A stretch of 64,000 nt of DNA from Cyclobacteriaceae bacterium (GCA_026129485.1 JAHCHY010000011.1:62001-126000), one strand, 5' to 3'; counted from the first letter of the stretch, positions 27,757 through 37,254 are shown. Numbers and translations: made by a program. The notes: generated by a model not told the origin, from the sequence alone.

Positions 27757-28089
27757 TCACCTGATCTCAACCATATCTGCTGTCTCGAGTTGCTTCAATG
27801 CTTCTGCTAAATGCAGATTCAGTTTTTCTTTTACAATAACATTAGGTGTATTGCCGAATGTGAGCCAAATAATTTTAGGTGGTGCACCCAACCGGTCTTG
27901 CAGCAACACAAAATCATAATCTTTTGTGGCAACGATTACATCTGCTTCTTTTTTTGCGGCATTAAAAATGGCTTCATCATCAGAAATATCTACTGGTAGT
28001 GAAGCGATATGGAAACATTCAACGTCAAAATTCTCTGAAATGAAACGAGCAATAGCAGGCGATATATTCGCATCCAGCCAAATCGTCAC
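27757..28089 (-). CDS. DUF5615 PIN-like protein, probable toxin
   Basis: A 110-residue protein beginning MTIWLDANISPAIARFISEN. The DUF5615 family is PIN-like: acidic residues D6, D40-D41 and D53-D59 (KEADVIVATKDYDF) sit at positions expected for an RNase-type site. The protein is paired with a DUF433 protein one base upstream, a frequent arrangement proposed as a toxin-antitoxin system; activity has not been shown here. Confidence 0.8.
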   Translation of the reverse strand: MTIWLDANISPAIARFISENFDVECFHIASLPVDISDDEAIFNAAKKEADVIVATKDYDFVLLQDRLGAPPKIIWLTFGNTPNVIVKEKLNLHLAEALKQLETADMVEIR

Positions 28090-28090
28090 G

Positions 28091-28321
28091 TTAGGCTGCG
28101 ATTAAAACAGGATGATCCATTTTTGTGACTGCATACAGCAAGCAAGCTTTTATATCTTCTGCTTCAAGCGCTGGATGTTCTTCCAGAATTTGTTCTGTAG
28201 TCATGCCATAAGCAAGCAACTCCAGCACGTCAGTTACTTTAAAACGCATGCCACGAATGCACGGGCGTCCCCCGAATTGTTTCGGGTTGTGTGTAATTCT
28301 TTTTAACGATTCCAAATTCAT
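28091..28321 (-). CDS. DUF433 protein, probable antitoxin
   Basis: A 76-residue protein of the DUF433 family, with GGRPCIRGMRFKVTDVLELL and the helix-turn-helix-like YGMTTEQILEEHPALEAEDI. It precedes the DUF5615 gene and probably binds DNA and the partner protein. A good promoter lies immediately upstream. Confidence 0.82.
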   Translation of the reverse strand: MNLESLKRITHNPKQFGGRPCIRGMRFKVTDVLELLAYGMTTEQILEEHPALEAEDIKACLLYAVTKMDHPVLIAA

Positions 28322-28325
28322 AGGA

Positions 28326-28356
28326 CTAAAGTACTCAAAAATGAATGTGTCCGCAA
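28326..28356 (-). promoter_or_regulatory. Promoter of the DUF433/DUF5615 pair
   Basis: On the minus strand, TACTTTAG (seven of eight matches to TAnnTTTG) lies five bases before the DUF433 ATG, and a TTG lies 20 bases further upstream. Spacing fits the -33/-7 pattern. The message would have almost no leader. Confidence 0.55.
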
Positions 28357-28441
28357 ATTTTTCTGTTTTAAAGTCTTCCCTCGATCATCAGATCGAGATG
28401 CTGGCTTTATCTATTCGATTTTCCGGGTTTTACAATCCGGA

Positions 28442-28459
28442 TTTCTTTTTCATACAATT
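28442..28459 (+). promoter_or_regulatory. 18-bp shared motif, copy 1 (before the GNAT gene)
   Basis: TTTCTTTTTCATACAATT, 17 of 18 matches to the consensus. It lies 71 bases before the GNAT start. A CNGTTTT segment follows at the same offset as in other copies, but the -7 box is weak (GGTTTACA region). Confidence 0.5.
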
Positions 28460-28530
28460 TTAAGTCCGCCTGTTTTATCAGGTTTACACTGCCTTGGTTT
28501 CTTGGAGCCTAAAATTTTATATTTTATAGT

Positions 28531-29046
28531 ATGATAATCCGTAATTGCCAGTTGGCTGACGTCAATGACATTTTGATGCTGTACGAATCTGCAAGAAACC
28601 TGCAAACTCAAAAAGCAATGGTAGTCTGGCCGTCTTTTGAAGCGTCATTCATTGAAAAAGAAATACAGCAGAACAGGCAATGGAAGCTGCTGGTTGATAA
28701 TAGAATTGCCTGTAATTGGGCCATTGCCTTTGAAGATAAAGATATATGGGGTGAGAAAGACAAGGGGGATTCAATCTATATTCATCGGATATGCAACAAT
28801 CCCGGCTTAAGGGGCAGGCGATTCATTGATAACATTGTAGCGTGGGCAAAAGATTACGCAAAGCAACACGACAAAAAATTCATCAGGTTAGATACATTAG
28901 GCAACAACACAAAGCTCATTCAACACTACACGTCAGCAGGCTTTACTTTTTTGGGAATGGTTGAGTTAACCAATACACAGAATTTACCCGGCCATTACCA
29001 AAAAGAACGCAATTGTTGCCTGTTTGAGATTGAGCTCAATCAATAA
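28531..29046 (+). CDS. GNAT-family N-acetyltransferase
   Basis: A 171-residue protein. Residues 1-60 match the N-terminal GNAT pattern (MIIRNCQLADVNDILMLYES), and the acetyl-CoA-binding region is HRICNNPGLRGRRFIDNIV, followed by LDTLGNNTKLIQHYTSAGF, the late GNAT motif. The substrate is unknown. It has its own upstream 18-bp motif, and the next motif copy lies 26 bases after its stop. Confidence 0.8.
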   Translation: MIIRNCQLADVNDILMLYESARNLQTQKAMVVWPSFEASFIEKEIQQNRQWKLLVDNRIACNWAIAFEDKDIWGEKDKGDSIYIHRICNNPGLRGRRFIDNIVAWAKDYAKQHDKKFIRLDTLGNNTKLIQHYTSAGFTFLGMVELTNTQNLPGHYQKERNCCLFEIELNQ

Positions 29047-29071
29047 CACCAAAAAATACGTGTTGCCTGAC

Positions 29072-29089
29072 TTTCGTTTTCATACAATT
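29072..29089 (+). promoter_or_regulatory. 18-bp shared motif, copy 2 (before the MBL-fold gene)
   Basis: An exact TTTCGTTTTCATACAATT. A -7-like box TAAGTTCG (29109-29116) follows after 19 bases and ends four bases before the ATG at 29121, so the message would be leaderless or nearly so. Confidence 0.65.
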
Positions 29090-29120
29090 ACGGGTTTCCC
29101 CGTTCCCGTAAGTTCGTGCT

Positions 29121-29975
29121 ATGAAGCGCAAGGAATTTATTGCCACATCGGCTTTATTAGCTACATCGCTGGCAGCGTTACATCCTGCACGTGCAGGTAA
29201 TAAAACTGAAACCCCGGAAGTCAAAATAAAAAAGCTGTCGTGGGCTGGCATCCAAATTGAATGTGATGGCACAACTTTGTTCATTGACCCCTGGATAAGC
29301 AAGGAGATATGGGGCGATAAGTGGAACAAGCCGGTGATTAATCCTGTAAGCAATACATCGGTAAATCACATAGCCGTTACACACATTCACAACGACCATC
29401 TCGACCCGAAGGCCATTCGTATGATCAATGGAGATAAGCGGGGAAACATTTATGGCGGCTCCAAAACCGCAGGCGGCATCGCCTCGCATGGCTTGTATGA
29501 AACAAAAATTGCCGAGCTGTGGGAACCCATGCTGTTAAGCTCCGGTAAGATGACGCTCATTGCTGTACCTGCTGTGGATTTTTCGGGAATTGAACAGGTC
29601 TCATGGGTAATCCGCGCAGGAGATAAAACTTTGTTTCATGGCGGGGATACTATATGGCATGGATACTTTCATAAAATATCATACGGCTACGGGCCTTTCG
29701 ATGTGGTTTTTCTCCCGATTAACGGGGTAGATTTTTTACAACTTAAACCGGTTACACATATTCCTGCAACGCTTAATCCCGTTCAGGCGGCAACAGCAGC
29801 GGAGGTATTGAGAGCTAAGTTGGTAGTCCCGATTCATTATGGAGTAAATAATCCGGGTGTGTATGAAGAGTTTCCGAATGCAGAAGATGTGTTTATAACA
29901 GAGTGCAAAAAAAGAAACTTGCCTGTGGAGGTGTGTGAACAAGGAAACTGGTTAGCGTGGAAATCTAACAGGTAG
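29121..29975 (+). CDS. MBL-fold metallo-hydrolase, exported
   Basis: A 284-residue protein with an N-terminal export signal (MKRKEFIATSALLATSLAAL, ending near ARAG). The KRKEF start resembles a twin-arginine signal in which the second arginine pair is incomplete. The metal site THIHNDHLDPKA supplies the HxHxDH ligands; later ligands are in FHGGDTIWHG and PIHYG. The fold resembles the UlaG-like or RNase Z-like branch with no added domain, but the substrate is unknown. It is followed after 18 bases by the TPR-S41 gene. Confidence 0.85.
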   Translation: MKRKEFIATSALLATSLAALHPARAGNKTETPEVKIKKLSWAGIQIECDGTTLFIDPWISKEIWGDKWNKPVINPVSNTSVNHIAVTHIHNDHLDPKAIRMINGDKRGNIYGGSKTAGGIASHGLYETKIAELWEPMLLSSGKMTLIAVPAVDFSGIEQVSWVIRAGDKTLFHGGDTIWHGYFHKISYGYGPFDVVFLPINGVDFLQLKPVTHIPATLNPVQAATAAEVLRAKLVVPIHYGVNNPGVYEEFPNAEDVFITECKKRNLPVEVCEQGNWLAWKSNR

Positions 29976-29993
29976 CTATAAGACTTCTCTCTG

Positions 29994-31667
29994 ATGAACA
30001 ACCGACTCATTCAACTATTCCTCTTTAGCCTGTTCATTTTCCCGGTATGTGCCCAGGCACAATCATTAACAGAAATTGAAGCAGCTTATGCGGCAAACAC
30101 CAAACGGGATTGGCCGGAAGCGATTCGTCTTTTTACTGAATTAAAGAGTAAAAATCCGTACAATCCGCAATATGCCGTCCGCCTTGCTTTCGCCTTACAG
30201 TATGCAGGTAAATACGCTGAATCTGTTGATGCGTTTAAGGATGCTCTTAAAGCCGGGCCATGGCCGGACATCTACTGGTATCAGATCGCTGTCAGCAATG
30301 CAAAAATGAACGATACTGAGAATGCAGTTGCGGCATTAAAAAATTCGGTAGCTAAAGGATGGCCGGATTATCAAAGGTTAGAGCATGATAAAAATTTTGA
30401 ATCAATACGAACTCATCCTGAGTTTTTAAAGATGCTTGGCAAAACGCTTCCCGATAATGCAACACGTACCGAACGATGGCTTGCCGATTTCAGCTTCCTT
30501 GATTCAAAGCTAAAGCTGTTGCATTTTAATCTGTATAACAGGCACTCACCTGAAACATGGAACAGGCTTGAGCAGGAAATCAGGAAAGGAATACCGCATT
30601 GGAGTGATAACAAAATTATTTGTGCATTAATGAAATACGCTGCACTCGCAGGAGAAGGCCACACCAAGGTCATTCCACCGAAAGAGGGCAACAATTCTTT
30701 TCATGCCATACCCGTTGTGTTGTACGATTTTACAGACGGGATTTACATACTCAATACAATACCTGAATACGGGGAATACGTTGGGAAGAAAGTTACTGCT
30801 ATCGGAGGTGTGTCCGTTCGTGAGTTATTTGATAAGTCGTACCCGTATGCAGGCCATGAAAACGACTTTCATCATAAAAAATTCAGTATGCGTTTTTTAA
30901 CGATGGCTGAATTATTAAAGGACATGGGAGCAAACGTAAGCGCTGCTGAAATCCCTCTTACCATAGAAACTTCCCCGGCCCGGGCAACCACAATCAAAAT
31001 AAAAACTAATACACTCAAAGAAGCAGAAGACATTCCGAAAGAAAAGTGGGTGGCTATGAATGTTGGTTCTGTGAATGACCTTCCGTTTTACCTGCAAAAG
31101 CCTGACGATGATTTCTATTTTATTCCCGATACGCTGAACAGCCTGATGTACCTGAAAATAAAATACATTGTCAACCAGGACAAATTACGTTTTTCGGAAT
31201 TTACCGATTCCGTCTTTTCGCTCATTGACCGTAAAGGATTAAAGCGTTTGGTGCTCGACCTGCGCGACTGTGGCGGAGGAAATTCAAACCTGAATCAGCA
31301 TGTACTTAATCATATCCTGAAACGGCCTGCTCTTAACACAAGCGATAATTTTTTCACGGTTATCGGGCGCAATACCTATTCAGCCGCCATTAACTTAGCC
31401 AACGACCTTGAATACAGGACAAACACTACGTTCATTGGCGAACCTACGGGCAGCAGCCCCAACTATATCGGTGAATCAAATGTGCTTCGCCTGCCTTACA
31501 GCCAATTATACTTAATCATATCCAATCGCTATCACCAGGGAGGAGCAAACAATTCGTTAGACAAAAGGCCGTGGATAGCCCCGCATATTTTCATTGAACC
31601 TGCTTCGGCAGATTACCGGTCGAATGCCGATCCTGTTATGAAGTTTATTTATAAAACATGGAAATAA
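29994..31667 (+). CDS. TPR and S41-peptidase protein
   Basis: A 557-residue exported protein (signal ends QAQ at residue 23). Residues about 25-150 form TPR-like repeats (WPEAIRLFTELKSKNPYNPQ). The C-terminal part has the S41 (C-terminal processing peptidase/tricorn) pattern: KRLVLDLRDCGGGNSNLNQH, then GRNTYSAAINLANDLE, in which S463 is the expected nucleophile, and FIGEPTGSSPNYIGE. It may degrade secreted or misfolded peptides. It lies between the MBL-fold gene and the FtsX-like permease with short gaps, so the three form one unit. Confidence 0.82.
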   Translation: MNNRLIQLFLFSLFIFPVCAQAQSLTEIEAAYAANTKRDWPEAIRLFTELKSKNPYNPQYAVRLAFALQYAGKYAESVDAFKDALKAGPWPDIYWYQIAVSNAKMNDTENAVAALKNSVAKGWPDYQRLEHDKNFESIRTHPEFLKMLGKTLPDNATRTERWLADFSFLDSKLKLLHFNLYNRHSPETWNRLEQEIRKGIPHWSDNKIICALMKYAALAGEGHTKVIPPKEGNNSFHAIPVVLYDFTDGIYILNTIPEYGEYVGKKVTAIGGVSVRELFDKSYPYAGHENDFHHKKFSMRFLTMAELLKDMGANVSAAEIPLTIETSPARATTIKIKTNTLKEAEDIPKEKWVAMNVGSVNDLPFYLQKPDDDFYFIPDTLNSLMYLKIKYIVNQDKLRFSEFTDSVFSLIDRKGLKRLVLDLRDCGGGNSNLNQHVLNHILKRPALNTSDNFFTVIGRNTYSAAINLANDLEYRTNTTFIGEPTGSSPNYIGESNVLRLPYSQLYLIISNRYHQGGANNSLDKRPWIAPHIFIEPASADYRSNADPVMKFIYKTWK

Positions 31668-31680
31668 TAACATCTGCGTT

Positions 31681-34098
31681 ATGCTAAAAAATTATTTTAT
31701 CACAAGTCTTCGTGCAGCTTTTAAGCACAAGTTCTTTGCTGCCCTTAACATATCCGGCCTGGCCGTTGGGCTTGCTGTTGGTATGCTGATACTTCAGTAT
31801 GCAACATACGAATTGAGCTATGACCAATTTCATATTAAGAAAGACAGGATATTCAGGGTTGATCACACTTTTTTAAAAAATGGTGAAGTTGATTTTCAGA
31901 CTGCCAAAACATACCCCCGCGTTGGCCCTGCTATGATGGACGAGTTCCCGGAAGTTGAACAATATTGTCGCTTTTTAGGGAAGTATCGGGGAGGGGTCGT
32001 CAGGTATGAGGATAAGAGTTTTCGTGAGCAAAATCTGTTTTATGCCGATACAGGGTTTTTCAAGGTATTCTCTTTTCCCTGGCTGGAAGGCGATAAGGAA
32101 ACGGCTCTCCGGGACATCCATACAGTTATTATAGATGATCGTATCGCAAAAAAATACTTTGGCAACGAAAGTGTAATAGGTAAAAGAATTACTGTGGGAA
32201 GTATGGACGGGCTGGAAGAATTTGAAGTGCGCGGTGTGTTCCATTGCCCCGATAATTCGCACATTAAGCTTGATTTTATCTTTTCATATACTTCATTGAT
32301 CAGCCTTTGGGGCGAAGATGCGCATAACCGGTGGGGTTGGTATGATTTTCAGACTTACCTGTTATTAAAACCCGGTGTTCATGTGCCTTCACTCACTTCC
32401 AGGTTTTCTGCATTTGTCGATAAGAACGGTGGTGATAGATTGGGCAGCAAGCGTGTACAGTTGTCGTTGCGCCCGCTAACGGATATTCACCTGAATTCTC
32501 ACCTGATGATGGAGGCTTCTGTGAATGGTAATAGCAGGGCGGTGTATTTTTTGATCATTCTTGCAGTTGCAGTGCTGGTAATAGCCTGGATTAATTTCAT
32601 CAATCTTGCTACCGCCAGGGGAATGGAACGTGCCAAAGAAGTGGGCATCAGAAGACTATCCGGTTCCACACGGCTACAGTTGGCATTTCAATTCATTCTG
32701 GAAGCATTCCTGATTAATGGTACTGCGCTGGTTTTAAGCTTGATCCTGATCTACACATTTCTTCCCTTGTTCAACGAACTGACCGGTAAACAATTTGATA
32801 ATTCCTTATTCTTTGAATTTTCATTTTATTCAAAGCTGCTTGTCTTGTTTATTTCAGGCTCACTTTTTTCAGGCTTTTATCCTTCGCTGGTTCTTTCTTC
32901 TTTTCAACCGATCAAAGTTCTTAAGGGTTCTCTGAAATATTCTGTAAAGGGTCTGTTATTCAGGAAAGGACTTGTTGTTGCACAATTTTGCGCTTCTGTA
33001 ATTCTCATTGCAGGCACAATAATTATTTACAATCAAATGACTCATATCCAGTCGATTGAAACGGGGATAGATATGGAGAACACACTCGTTGTGAAGGCTC
33101 CTGATGTTATTACGGAAAGAGATGCATACATGAGGTCGCTGGATGCTTATAAACAAGAGATGCTGAATGACTCCCGCATAAAAGAAGCCTCGCTTACATC
33201 CGAAATTCCGGGCAGGCAGGTAAGCTGGTATGGCGGAGGCAAAAGAATCGGGATTGACCAGGACGACCCTACGGTTATCCTGTTCCTGACCACAATGGAC
33301 GAAAATTATTTCAGTGCGTACCAGATTGACATGGTTGCAGGCCGTCCATTTTCAAAAGACAGCCGTGAGGATTCCACAAACATTATTGTAAATGAAAAAG
33401 CAATTCAGCTATTGGGGTTTGAAAATGCACAGGAAGCTGTTCACGAAAAACTGCTTCTGCGGGGAGATACATTTACGATAATCGGTGTTGCTGAAAATTA
33501 CTATCACGAAAGCCCCAAAGAAGATTACAAGCCGTCCGCTTATCTTCTTTCTTCGGAAGAACGATCGTTTTTTACTTTCAGGTATCAGGCAGATTCTGAA
33601 ATAGAATCGCTTCAAAGGGCTGAATCATCTTTCAGCAGGTTATTTCCCGGGGTTCCTTTTGAATACTTCTTTCTCACAGATTTTTATTCAACCCAATACT
33701 CGCAGGATAAAAACTTCCTGAAATCCTTCATGGTATTTGCTTTGATAGCGATAGTCATCGCTTTACTTGGTCTTTTTGGCCTTAGTTCTTATATGATCGT
33801 ACAGCGCACCAAAGAAGTGGGTGTAAGAAAGGTTCTTGGTTCTTCATCGGGCGATATTTTCGTGCTCTTTTTAAAAGAGTTTTTCACACTGATAGTCATA
33901 GGAAACCTTATAGCTATTCCCTTGGTCTATCTCTTTATGGAGCAATGGCTGAATGAATTCAGTGAGCGGATAACTATTGGGGCAGGTGTTTTCATTATAA
34001 CAACTGTCGGCACTTTGTTGCTTGCTTTATCGACAATCAGCTTTTACGCAATAAAGGCCTCGAAATTAAACCCTGCCAAAGCATTGAGATATGAATAA
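31681..34098 (+). CDS. FtsX/MacB-type ABC transporter permease
   Basis: An 805-residue inner-membrane protein with an N-terminal helix (about residues 20-40), a large periplasmic MacB-like core domain (about 55-260), and two blocks of three membrane helices typical of FtsX-like permeases (about 285-430 and 680-800). Between them is a second periplasmic domain. Conserved short motifs before the cytoplasmic loops, RAKEVGIRRLSGSTR and RTKEVGVRKVLGSS, are the coupling helices that would contact an ATPase. Bacteroidota carry many of these 780-810 residue permeases without a neighbouring ATPase gene; none is nearby here. It may export a peptide or lipid, or signal across the membrane. Confidence 0.88.
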   Translation: MLKNYFITSLRAAFKHKFFAALNISGLAVGLAVGMLILQYATYELSYDQFHIKKDRIFRVDHTFLKNGEVDFQTAKTYPRVGPAMMDEFPEVEQYCRFLGKYRGGVVRYEDKSFREQNLFYADTGFFKVFSFPWLEGDKETALRDIHTVIIDDRIAKKYFGNESVIGKRITVGSMDGLEEFEVRGVFHCPDNSHIKLDFIFSYTSLISLWGEDAHNRWGWYDFQTYLLLKPGVHVPSLTSRFSAFVDKNGGDRLGSKRVQLSLRPLTDIHLNSHLMMEASVNGNSRAVYFLIILAVAVLVIAWINFINLATARGMERAKEVGIRRLSGSTRLQLAFQFILEAFLINGTALVLSLILIYTFLPLFNELTGKQFDNSLFFEFSFYSKLLVLFISGSLFSGFYPSLVLSSFQPIKVLKGSLKYSVKGLLFRKGLVVAQFCASVILIAGTIIIYNQMTHIQSIETGIDMENTLVVKAPDVITERDAYMRSLDAYKQEMLNDSRIKEASLTSEIPGRQVSWYGGGKRIGIDQDDPTVILFLTTMDENYFSAYQIDMVAGRPFSKDSREDSTNIIVNEKAIQLLGFENAQEAVHEKLLLRGDTFTIIGVAENYYHESPKEDYKPSAYLLSSEERSFFTFRYQADSEIESLQRAESSFSRLFPGVPFEYFFLTDFYSTQYSQDKNFLKSFMVFALIAIVIALLGLFGLSSYMIVQRTKEVGVRKVLGSSSGDIFVLFLKEFFTLIVIGNLIAIPLVYLFMEQWLNEFSERITIGAGVFIITTVGTLLLALSTISFYAIKASKLNPAKALRYE

Positions 34099-34114
34099 GA
34101 ATTTTTTAAGGCCA

Positions 34115-34132
34115 TTTCGTTTTCATACAATT
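34115..34132 (+). promoter_or_regulatory. 18-bp shared motif, copy 3 (before the thioredoxin-like gene)
   Basis: An exact TTTCGTTTTCATACAATT, 16 bases after the permease stop and 106 bases before the redoxin start. The expected -7 position holds TGCGATTA, a poor match, so its promoter role is less clear. Confidence 0.5.
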
Positions 34133-34238
34133 ACAAGCTATTCTGCTTAAATGCGATTATGTGGTTGTTGTACTTTAACCTTAATTAACATGAATTACTT
34201 TATTATGAAGCAGCCTTCATCTTAATTTTGAAATTATA

Positions 34239-35165
34239 ATGAAGGACGCTATGAAAAACCGCAACAAACTAATTTTATTCTTGCTTCTATTTTTTCTTAC
34301 AGAAAATATTTTAGCGCAACAGCAAGTTCACTACCTGCTAAAGAGCAGTGGTAAGCGCATAACAAAAACTCAACTTGACAGCCTATCGGCTGCGCACGAT
34401 AATAAATTGAAATTTAATTTTAAAAAGGAAGGAGAACAGCAAATTGTCGAGATTGAGCTTCCCGGTGAGGATAAATCAAATGACCGGACTTCCTTTACAA
34501 GAGAGGGAAATGCTGCCTCAACGCAATCATCACAACTGCTGGGGAATAGAACTTATAAGGACGCAACGGGAAAAATTATTTCCAATGAAGAGTTCAAGGC
34601 GAAAACAAAGTCAGGGGAATTTACTGCACGCTATGAATTAACGAAGAACGAATCGGACACATACGATGTTACTTATTTCCTTGTTCCTAAGGAAGATGCG
34701 AAAATAAAACAATCGAATGAGTTGAACGACTTCACCGGTAAGCTGATAAATACCAAGCTGCCGGCATTCAGGTATGAAACATTAGATGGAAAGCATATAG
34801 ACTCTAATCTCCTGTCAGGGAAAATATTGGTATTAAACTTCTGGTTCATTGGCTGCAAGCCATGCCAGGAGGAAATCCCTTTGCTGAATGAAGTCGTTCA
34901 GCAGTATAAAGACCGTGCGGACATTGTCTTTGTGGCTCCTGCGCTGGATAAAGCTGAACCACTAACAAAGTTTCTCGCAAGAAAAACGTTTTCGTATCAG
35001 GTTGCTCCCAACTCCAATGATTTGCATAAAAGCCTTGACCTGTACGCATACCCTACACACATCATCGTAGATAAAAATGGAATTATACGTGATGTATTCA
35101 TAGGCGCTACTCCGGATATTAAAAGTAAACTCACTGATGCGATTGAGGCGGCTATGAAAAAATAA
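34239..35165 (+). CDS. TlpA-like thiol-disulfide protein, exported
   Basis: A 308-residue protein with a signal peptide ending LAQ (residue 27). The thioredoxin fold has the active-site motif FWFIGCKPCQEE (C206, C209) and the later cis-proline region YAYPTHIIVDKNG. The 150 residues before it are a lysine-rich, poorly recognisable region. TlpA-like proteins reduce disulfides in exported proteins or help cytochrome c assembly. An alternative start is the ATG four codons in. A second TlpA-like protein is at 39072. Confidence 0.85.
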   Translation: MKDAMKNRNKLILFLLLFFLTENILAQQQVHYLLKSSGKRITKTQLDSLSAAHDNKLKFNFKKEGEQQIVEIELPGEDKSNDRTSFTREGNAASTQSSQLLGNRTYKDATGKIISNEEFKAKTKSGEFTARYELTKNESDTYDVTYFLVPKEDAKIKQSNELNDFTGKLINTKLPAFRYETLDGKHIDSNLLSGKILVLNFWFIGCKPCQEEIPLLNEVVQQYKDRADIVFVAPALDKAEPLTKFLARKTFSYQVAPNSNDLHKSLDLYAYPTHIIVDKNGIIRDVFIGATPDIKSKLTDAIEAAMKK

Positions 35166-35180
35166 TGAGGTAAAGCAGCG

Positions 35181-35198
35181 TTTCGTTTTCATACAATT
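35181..35198 (+). promoter_or_regulatory. 18-bp shared motif, copy 4 (before the SnoaL-like gene)
   Basis: An exact TTTCGTTTTCATACAATT, 16 bases after the redoxin stop. A perfect -7 box TACGTTTG (35218-35225) follows after 19 bases, and the gene starts 28 bases further on. This is the best copy of the combined motif and promoter. Confidence 0.7.
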
Positions 35199-35253
35199 CC
35201 GGGTTTACCTGTTTCCATACGTTTGTACTATACTCTGAATGTAAAAGCAAACA

Positions 35254-35721
35254 ATGAGAACAGTAATCATCATTTTTTTACTTGCAGCCAGCTTAACAAG
35301 TCAAGCACAAACTCCGGAAGAAGCAGCCATTAGCGCCATTAAAAAGCTCTCTGAAAAATTCTCATCGGATTACATGAACTCCGATTTTCAGGCTATTGCC
35401 AATGCATACACAGAAGACGCGGTTATCCTGTCACCGGGCAAGGATGTTATTGTTGGCCGGAAGGCGATTTTTGATTTCTGGAACGGCCTGCCGCGAACAT
35501 CCAAATTATTAATGCACAGGATTGAACCCGATACTATTTTTCTTGTCGGTAACGAGATACAGGAATACGGTTATTACTATGCGCAATCACAAAAGCCCGG
35601 GGAAGAAGCCTCTCCTGTCTTTTCAGCTAAATACTTTATCATCTGGAAGAAGGATGAAGCCGGCAACTGGAAAATGAAAATGGATATGTGGAATGGCAGG
35701 AATCCTGATTGGAGTAAGTAA
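35254..35721 (+). CDS. Exported SnoaL/DUF4440-like protein
   Basis: A 155-residue protein with a signal peptide ending QAQ (residue 19). The NTF2-like fold is seen in SSDYMNSDFQAIANAYTEDA, then VILSPGKDVIVGRKAI and the final strand KMKMDMWNGRNPDW. Members bind small molecules or act as isomerases or hydrolases; no active-site assignment is possible. A related protein is at 40337. It lies 43 bases upstream of the second serine hydrolase. Confidence 0.78.
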   Translation: MRTVIIIFLLAASLTSQAQTPEEAAISAIKKLSEKFSSDYMNSDFQAIANAYTEDAVILSPGKDVIVGRKAIFDFWNGLPRTSKLLMHRIEPDTIFLVGNEIQEYGYYYAQSQKPGEEASPVFSAKYFIIWKKDEAGNWKMKMDMWNGRNPDWSK

Positions 35722-35764
35722 AACTTTTTAGACCACTCCTGCATCATTACAGAAATCTCCGTCT

Positions 35765-37210
35765 ATGAATAAATTAAAATACCCGACAGTATTGTTGCTT
35801 CTTTTGGCATTGAATATTTCCGTGTATGCGACTGGCATTGAAAAAGATTTTATCCATGTTTTCCTGAACAGCTTCAATACAGGGAAAATTGATTCTATGA
35901 ATTCTTTCATAAGCAAACATTATCATCCTAACATTTCGAATGATAAAGAGAGGTTTCAAAAAGTATCATTGTCGTTTGGTACGCTTTACGATGAATTTGG
36001 CCCTCTTGAAATCCACTCGATCCAATATGATTCAACATACAAGTCAGATAAGTATTTTCTGAAAGGGACATATACAAAAGAATGGGTGGCCGTCATGTTT
36101 GTACTCAATAAGGAGAAACAGATTCTCGGGCAAGGCATCTGGAAATTGCAAATGCCAGAAGGGGAGAAGAATCGGCATTTGTCCGTAGCTGACTTGCCAA
36201 TATATTTAGACAGCCACCTTGAAGAGTTGAGTCAACACGATTTTTTCTCTGGCTCAATATTGATTGCTCATTCCAATAAAATTATTTACCACAAGGCATT
36301 CGGGAAAAAGAACCCAAACGAGGTGCTTGCCCCTGATTCTAAATATCCTGTTGCTTCGATTACGAAACTGTTTATGGGAATTGCCGTTGCCCGTTTGATA
36401 GATAAACAACTGGTAAACCCGAATGATCTTTTATCAGAGTACATTAAAGAATACCCGGAAGATATTTCCAGACAGGTTTCGGTAAAGCATTTACTCCTGC
36501 ACACTTCGGGCATTGAAATGGACGACAGCCGGAGTTTCAGGGAAAGGCGTTCAGTAGTAAAAAACCTGAACGACCTGCTTCAACTGCATGTAGCCTACCT
36601 CGACAGCCTGAATGAAAACCGCAGGATAAATTTCAGGCCACTAAATCATTACGATTACACGAATGAAGGATACGATCTGTTGGGAATAATCGTGGAAAGA
36701 GTTACGGGCTTATCGGTTGAAGGCTATATCGCACGGGAAATATGTACACCGCTTGAAATGAAGCAAACCAGTTTCACAGCCGACCCTGGCATGTATGGAA
36801 AAACACAATACGATGATAACGGAAATTATTACCCGACTCAATGGTTCAGCCAGCCTTTTAAAACAGGCGAGGCTCCACTACCGTCAGGAGGCTTGCATTC
36901 AACTACTTCGGATTTATTCAAATTATATCTGGGATTGAAAAAAGAGAAACTATTCAAAAGCGACTGGATAAAAAGACTGACCATGGATACGGTAAGTACA
37001 GGCGGGCAAAATTTTTATGGCTATGGTCTCGAAGGCAAAATGTATAACAACCATTTGGGCTACGGACATAGCGGTGGCGACATTTCCGGAGTTAATGCCG
37101 AATTTCGTTATTTTCCGGGGCTTGATTTGTTTATCGTAGTGCTATGCAACAGAAATCGTTCTGCGTCAGACTTGGTATTTCATATTTCCAACATGATTAC
37201 CAGTAAATGA
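35765..37210 (+). CDS. Serine hydrolase of the beta-lactamase/DD-peptidase fold with an N-terminal DUF3887-like part
   Basis: A 481-residue exported protein (signal ends YATG, residue 23). Residues about 25-130 are a small alpha-beta domain (DFIHVFLNSFNTGKIDSMNS). The hydrolase follows: S-x-x-K is SITK (S198, K201), Y-x-N is YDYTNEGYD, and the third motif is HSGGD (GYGHSGGDISGV). All motifs are intact. Such proteins are DD-peptidase or esterase relatives with unknown substrate. It is convergent with the polysaccharide deacetylase. Confidence 0.85.
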   Translation: MNKLKYPTVLLLLLALNISVYATGIEKDFIHVFLNSFNTGKIDSMNSFISKHYHPNISNDKERFQKVSLSFGTLYDEFGPLEIHSIQYDSTYKSDKYFLKGTYTKEWVAVMFVLNKEKQILGQGIWKLQMPEGEKNRHLSVADLPIYLDSHLEELSQHDFFSGSILIAHSNKIIYHKAFGKKNPNEVLAPDSKYPVASITKLFMGIAVARLIDKQLVNPNDLLSEYIKEYPEDISRQVSVKHLLLHTSGIEMDDSRSFRERRSVVKNLNDLLQLHVAYLDSLNENRRINFRPLNHYDYTNEGYDLLGIIVERVTGLSVEGYIAREICTPLEMKQTSFTADPGMYGKTQYDDNGNYYPTQWFSQPFKTGEAPLPSGGLHSTTSDLFKLYLGLKKEKLFKSDWIKRLTMDTVSTGGQNFYGYGLEGKMYNNHLGYGHSGGDISGVNAEFRYFPGLDLFIVVLCNRNRSASDLVFHISNMITSK

Positions 37211-37254
37211 GGCTATTTCGGAATTTAGCCGATCTGGTCATTAATGCCTTATGG

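Noticed and set aside
27748..27764. Hairpin TCAGGT-TGTTC-ACCTGA at the end of the DUF5615 gene
   Set aside because: The stem overlaps the stop codon and lacks a T-run, so a terminator call is not justified.
34169..34238. Sequence resembling the shared leader before the thioredoxin-like gene (CCTTAATTAACATG and later TTAATTTTGAAATTATAATG)
   Set aside because: Only short A/T-rich parts match, the ATGAAATG end is missing, and such stretches are common in this region.
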